Source: an uncultured Opitutales bacterium (GTDB lineage Bacteria; Verrucomicrobiota; Verrucomicrobiia; Opitutales; Intestinicryptomonadaceae). Taken from it: a stretch of 64,000 nt of DNA. The stretch covers positions 108,673-172,672 of the forward strand of contig CALXQW010000036.1 of assembly GCA_944390805.1 (NCBI GenBank), read 5' to 3'. The position numbers were made by a program, and so were the translations under genes. A model generated the notes under the pieces. That model saw only the letters and a program-made list of their open reading frames with translations, was not told the origin of the DNA and did no database searches. Below, in pieces: positions 60,307 to 64,000 of this stretch. The stretch's first letter is position 1, and each line of letters opens with the position of its first letter.

Positions 60307-61530
60307 CTATCTGAATCTGAACTTTAATCCGCTGGCGGCGTAAAATTCGCTTATGGCGCTTTCAAGCTCAGATTCTTTTCTGCCGTTTAAAAGCTTTGGA
60401 TAGGCTTTTGCTGCCATTGATATGTATTTGTTCTCGGGAAGAATCCTTTCCTCATCTCCAAGTGCCTCCTCTAAGAAAGCTTTTAGAGTGTCCGGTTCAT
60501 TCAAATAAAAATACAGGAACAGCATGAATGCGGCCTCATAGTTGCCACCTGCCCGCGAAGAATGGTAAAATGTCTTTTGCGGCATAGTTATGAACTTCTT
60601 TAACGACGTCACCGCAAGCCCTCTTTCTCCTGAAGATTCCGGAAAAAATCCTTTCTTTAGTTTTTCGTCTTTCAGCGCTATTTTAAAATGGCTGAAATAG
60701 GTTACGTTTTTATTGTCAAACATGCTTTTCCCGACAAATTCTGCAATTCCCTCTTTTATGGCGGTTGTTCCACCTCCGTATGCGAGTATCTGATGGGTAA
60801 GCTCGTGAGCTATTGTTCCGCTTGTATATATATATCCATCTTTTAGGTCGGTAGTCTTTGGCAGATATTTAGGCTCTATTTTTACATCCTCCTCCAATAT
60901 CTTTCCAGTTCCCTTGTGGTATGTGTATGAATATCTTCCGGCTACTTTACTTTTGGAAATTTCATCTACCAATATCTTGAATTTATCCCCGTTGGCTGCC
61001 GATAGCCTCTTGCGGTTTTGCGGCCAAAATGGCAGTAGCCTTGCAGCCTCATAGGCACTTTCACAGCGCATTGCAAGAAAGAGTGCGTCGGTTTCGGATA
61101 TCTTCTTTATCATATCAAAGCGGTAGTGGCGCGTGTAGAATCTTCCACGTTTGTAATCCCATCTAAACGCAATTATATCTCTGTTTAACCTTATGTTTGG
61201 CCATTGTATACTCTTGTCGCTATCGGCAGACTTCTCATCTGACGATTCGCTCCCGTCGGAACTTATAGACAGATCTCCGTCGGATTTATCATCGAAAAAC
61301 TCCGGATAGTTCTTCTTCAAGAAAGACATATCCTCATCGGAAATGTCTTCTAACGCAATAGTTGTTCTCTTCTTATCGCCGTCTATTACAGTTAAATTTA
61401 TCTTTGTGCAGCGCAATATCTCTCCGTCAACTTTGCTACCGTCTTTCAATGTCCATATTCGTGCGTTGAGCGCATGCACAAATAAAAAACATATCAGAAA
61501 AAATATCTTTAAGTTGCGTTTCATCGGCAA
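60307..61530 (-). CDS. Exported SHD1-like domain plus gluzincin-type metallopeptidase
   Basis: A 407-residue exported protein. After a signal peptide (residues 1-23) a small beta-barrel-like domain (ARIWTLKDGSKVDGEILRCTKINLTVIDGDKKRTTIALEDIS, about 23-65) resembles the SHD1 (Sla1 homology 1-like) module common in Planctomycetes and Verrucomicrobia. A Ser/Asp-rich linker follows. The peptidase part has H242-E-L-T-H246 in TIAHELTHQIL and a likely third zinc ligand in AIKEGIAEFVG (E260 or E264), which is a gluzincin arrangement. It may belong to the DUF1570-type peptidase group. Its substrate is unknown; a role in wall or secreted-protein turnover is plausible. Confidence 0.75.
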   Translation of the reverse strand: MPMKRNLKIFFLICFLFVHALNARIWTLKDGSKVDGEILRCTKINLTVIDGDKKRTTIALEDISDEDMSFLKKNYPEFFDDKSDGDLSISSDGSESSDEKSADSDKSIQWPNIRLNRDIIAFRWDYKRGRFYTRHYRFDMIKKISETDALFLAMRCESAYEAARLLPFWPQNRKRLSAANGDKFKILVDEISKSKVAGRYSYTYHKGTGKILEEDVKIEPKYLPKTTDLKDGYIYTSGTIAHELTHQILAYGGGTTAIKEGIAEFVGKSMFDNKNVTYFSHFKIALKDEKLKKGFFPESSGERGLAVTSLKKFITMPQKTFYHSSRAGGNYEAAFMLFLYFYLNEPDTLKAFLEEALGDEERILPENKYISMAAKAYPKLLNGRKESELESAISEFYAASGLKFRFR

Positions 61531-61650
61531 TTATTAAAACCGATATTCAGATTATCCTCAACAAAATTCTGCCTTATTTTAGTTTTTTATTAGCAGATTA
61601 GAATTTTACCTTATTTGAAGTTGATATTGGATATTTATATCCTTTTTTGG

Positions 61651-61690
61651 CAAAAAAATGGCGGCAAAAGATTTTCTCCTATTTGCCGCC
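61651..61690 (-). terminator. Intrinsic terminator after lpxD
   Basis: A 9-bp stem (GGCGGCAAA 61660-61668 with TTTGCCGCC 61682-61690). On the minus strand it is followed by ATTTTTTTGCC, 24 bases after the lpxD stop. Confidence 0.88.
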
Positions 61691-61714
61691 GCCTGTGATA
61701 TTTTTTGGAAGTTC

Positions 61715-62770
61715 TTACTTCTTGCCAAAAACCTTCTTTTCTATGCCGAGTTTTTCCTCTAAGTCTTTGACTCTGGCAAAGAGTTCAGGCAACTTTTCCT
61801 TTAAAATTTCCAGCTTGTGCGCTTTCAGATATGGATACGCTGGCGTTCCGCGCAAAAATTCCTTCGGGCCGACGTTTCCGTTTATTCCGCTCTGACCGCC
61901 TATCATGGCGCCGTCGCCTATCTTCAGATGCCCGGCAACTCCAACCTGGCCGCCTAAAACCGCATAATTTCCAATCTTTGTGCTTCCTGATATTCCAACC
62001 TGGGAAACCAAAAGCGCGCACGAGCCTATCTGCACATTGTGCGCTATCTGAACAAGATTGTCAACCTTGGTGCCGCGGCCGACAACGGTCTTGTCGAAAC
62101 GAGCGCGGTCTATGCATGTATTTGCGCCTATGTCTACATCATCTTCTATGACAACTATTCCTACTTGTGGTATCTTTTTGTGCTCTCCGTCTATCAACTG
62201 GTATCCATAGCCGTCCGATCCAACCACCGCTCCAGGCTGAAGCCTTGAGCGCTTGCCAAGCTTGCAATAATCCATCAGCACGCTGTTTGGCATCATTATT
62301 GCGTTCTCGTCTATCTGAGCGCAGGCGCCAACATAATTGTTAGCCATAAGCCTTGCTCCCTTTGCAACTCTCGCTTTGCGGCACACGACAACATTGGGCC
62401 CTATATATACCCCGTCTGCAATTTCAGCTTCGGGGTCTATCACCGCCGACGGATGCACTGACGGCTTTGGGTCAGGCCATAAAGCCTTCTCTATTATTGC
62501 GCATATCTTTGCCAGCTCAAACGACGGGTTATCAACCCTTATTATTGCCGCTGTTGGCGGACATTCTCCGGCATAGTCGCGCGGAAGCAGTATGGCACCA
62601 GCATTTGTTGTAGGAACAAGATGAGCATATTTCTTGTTGCCCAAGAAAGACAAGTCGTGCTCTGTGGCTGTCTCCAAACTTGCTATCGAGCGCAGCGTCT
62701 TTGACACGTCTCCTTCTACAGTAGGCTTGTCGAAAATTTCAAGTATGTCTTTTACGGTGTATTCGTGCAT
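61715..62770 (-). CDS. lpxD: UDP-3-O-acylglucosamine N-acyltransferase
   Basis: A 351-residue trimeric acyltransferase that adds the second acyl chain in lipid A synthesis, showing that the organism makes LPS or a related lipid A. An N-terminal uridine-binding domain (residues 1-100) precedes a left-handed beta helix of hexapeptide repeats; catalytic H244 lies in QIAHNVQIGS, with GYGYQLIDGEHKKIPQVG before it. A C-terminal helix (KLEILKEKLPELFARVKDLEEKLG) is a standard trimer element. The start overlaps the stop of the HD-domain gene by one base (TAATG), implying cotranslation. The gene ends at a good terminator. Confidence 0.95.
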   Translation of the reverse strand: MHEYTVKDILEIFDKPTVEGDVSKTLRSIASLETATEHDLSFLGNKKYAHLVPTTNAGAILLPRDYAGECPPTAAIIRVDNPSFELAKICAIIEKALWPDPKPSVHPSAVIDPEAEIADGVYIGPNVVVCRKARVAKGARLMANNYVGACAQIDENAIMMPNSVLMDYCKLGKRSRLQPGAVVGSDGYGYQLIDGEHKKIPQVGIVVIEDDVDIGANTCIDRARFDKTVVGRGTKVDNLVQIAHNVQIGSCALLVSQVGISGSTKIGNYAVLGGQVGVAGHLKIGDGAMIGGQSGINGNVGPKEFLRGTPAYPYLKAHKLEILKEKLPELFARVKDLEEKLGIEKKVFGKK

Positions 62771-64000
62771 TATCTTTTGTTGCGTTTGGGTTCGTTGTTG
62801 TATGAAACTCTTGAATGCAGCATAGTCAGCATTGTAAATACAAAGCTCTTCTTGATTGTGCTAAGCTGCTCGAGCGTAATAGGCGCGTCGTCAAGCTGTC
62901 CGTCGTTCATCTTCTGTCGGACTATCTTATCCACAAGCTCCTCTACACTATGTTGCGTAAGATGCTTTAATGAGCGGCTGGCAGCCTCGCACGAGTCCGC
63001 CAACAATAATATGGCTGTCTCTATGCTCCTGGGCTTACGGCCCTCGTGCCTATAGGTATTCTCGTCTATGCCGGCGTCTCTCAATGCCTGCATTGGATCT
63101 GCGCAATTGTCGTTTAGCGCAGCGGCCATATTTTGGGCCTTGTTGTAAAAATATGCTATAATTGAAGTTCCGTGGTGCTCCTCTATGGCATCTAAAACGG
63201 GTTTTGGCATTTTGTTTATTCTGGCAAGTTCCAATCCCTCTTTTACATGGCTCTTTATAACAAGGGCGCTCATAGACGGACTCATCTCGTCGTGAGGATT
63301 GCGGGACGACTGGTTCTCAGAAAAACACTCCGGCTTAATAAGCTTACCTATATCGTGGTATAGCGCGCCTACACGGCATTTCAGCGGGTTTGCCCCCCTA
63401 ACTTTGCTAGCAGCATATTCCGCAAGCTGTGCAACCATAACGCTGTGGTGGTATGTTCCTGGCGCTTCCAACTGCAATTTGTTCAACAGCGGATTGTTGA
63501 AGTCGGTCAGCTCCAATAGCGTTATGTTTGACGATATCCCGAATATTTTTTCCACTATGGGCAATAGGGCTGTTGCCAATATTCCCATAAGCACTCCGGA
63601 ACCAAGAGCCATCATAGACTGGAGCATTATTATTGTTGCGTCCACTCCAGTCAAAGAGCCGAATATCATAGAGCATACCGCCAATACCAGCCCGTATATG
63701 AATCCTCCCAATATTACTCTCGAGCGTGTGCGTGCCCCGTCGAAAAAGTATATTGCAACCAAGGACGAGATAAACAGAAGTATGAAAAATTCCATGCCCT
63801 GCGTTAGCATCAGCGTAGTCAGCGAGCTTAATATAAGAGCCATTATGAACCCCATGTAAGAACTGTACAGCAGCACCATCAATATGGGGCCTAACATAAC
63901 AGGAGTTCCATAGGTGAATATATACAGCAGAGCGTTGCCCGATTTGAACATCTCCGCATTTCCAATCTGTATCACCACTCTTTCCGCAAGCAGATTGAAC
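62770..64000 (-). CDS. 7TM-HD phosphodiesterase (PgpH/YqfF-like), 5' end outside window
   Basis: The visible 410 codons are the C-terminal half of a 7TM-HD protein. The frame continues past the window edge without a start (NLLAERVVIQIG before the visible GTG codons). About six membrane helices (residues 10-175 of the visible part) precede an HD domain with GTYHHSVMVAQLAEYAAS, ALYHDIGKLIKP and EEHHGTSIIAYF, the fingerprint of PgpH-type enzymes that hydrolyse c-di-AMP. The missing part would hold the extracellular sensor domain. The stop overlaps the lpxD start, so c-di-AMP turnover and lipid A synthesis are genetically linked here. Full length cannot be judged. Confidence 0.9.
   Translation of the reverse strand, partial: FNLLAERVVIQIGNAEMFKSGNALLYIFTYGTPVMLGPILMVLLYSSYMGFIMALILSSLTTLMLTQGMEFFILLFISSLVAIYFFDGARTRSRVILGGFIYGLVLAVCSMIFGSLTGVDATIIMLQSMMALGSGVLMGILATALLPIVEKIFGISSNITLLELTDFNNPLLNKLQLEAPGTYHHSVMVAQLAEYAASKVRGANPLKCRVGALYHDIGKLIKPECFSENQSSRNPHDEMSPSMSALVIKSHVKEGLELARINKMPKPVLDAIEEHHGTSIIAYFYNKAQNMAAALNDNCADPMQALRDAGIDENTYRHEGRKPRSIETAILLLADSCEAASRSLKHLTQHSVEELVDKIVRQKMNDGQLDDAPITLEQLSTIKKSFVFTMLTMLHSRVSYNNEPKRNKR

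Overview
This 64 kb window looks like chromosomal DNA from a free-living or host-associated Gram-negative bacterium, most likely of the PVC group (Verrucomicrobiota/Lentisphaerota-like); this is an inference from gene content. The outer-membrane and energy-coupling genes (lpxD, lgt, ExbB/ExbD, a TonB-type protein, an RND efflux pair) mark a diderm. RNase Y, YmdB, tandem RNase HIII/HII, a family B DNA polymerase and a 7TM-HD phosphodiesterase, together with many secreted glycoside hydrolases, a sulfatase and a Tat-exported Gfo/Idh/MocA protein, fit PVC genomes. Coding DNA is of moderate GC; intergenic DNA is strongly AT-rich, and many starts are preceded by A-rich tracts rather than a clear Shine-Dalgarno.

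Layout. 0.3-10 kb: polysaccharide degradation: a frameshifted DUF5696-like glycosidase gene, tRNA-Thr, GH9-like and GH50-like secreted enzymes, a YhcH-type sugar anomerase and an SLC13/RCK permease. 10-20 kb: nucleic-acid and nucleotide housekeeping: rny, rnhC-rnhB, carA, a DRE-TIM aldolase-like enzyme, adk-ymdB, family B polymerase. 20-23 kb: two paralogous sugar isomerase-like proteins, one fused to an esterase. 23.6-27.4 kb: rho, leuD-exbB-exbD, VanZ-like. 27.6-32.3 kb: orphan ribbon-helix-helix protein, two family-unknown envelope proteins, a sulfatase. 32.5-38.5 kb: yggS-aroE-prepilin peptidase-xer recombinase operon, a class III aminotransferase and lgt. 38.6-47.4 kb: a LacI-type operator followed by Gfo/Idh/MocA, HEAT-repeat and six-hairpin lipoprotein genes, then LOG, GH20 and a degenerate LamG gene. 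47.5-55 kb: RND efflux pair, pnp, rpsO. 55-64 kb: tail-anchored protein plus thioredoxin, maf-tonB-rluA-DUF1189 operon, ABC ATPase, SHD1-metallopeptidase, and pgpH-lpxD, the former cut by the window end.

How it fits together: extracellular or periplasmic hydrolases (GH9, GH50, GH20, sulfatase, six-hairpin lipoprotein) would release sugars that YhcH, the TIM-barrel isomerases and the Gfo/Idh/MocA enzyme process. ExbB/ExbD/TonB could power uptake across the outer membrane. No SusCD pair, CRISPR array, rRNA operon, prophage or intact insertion sequence was recognised. The most unusual items are the operator-controlled Gfo-HEAT-lipoprotein block, the esterase-isomerase fusion beside its stand-alone paralogue, the overlapping rnhC-rnhB pair, two decayed glycan-related genes, and two structured intergenic elements.
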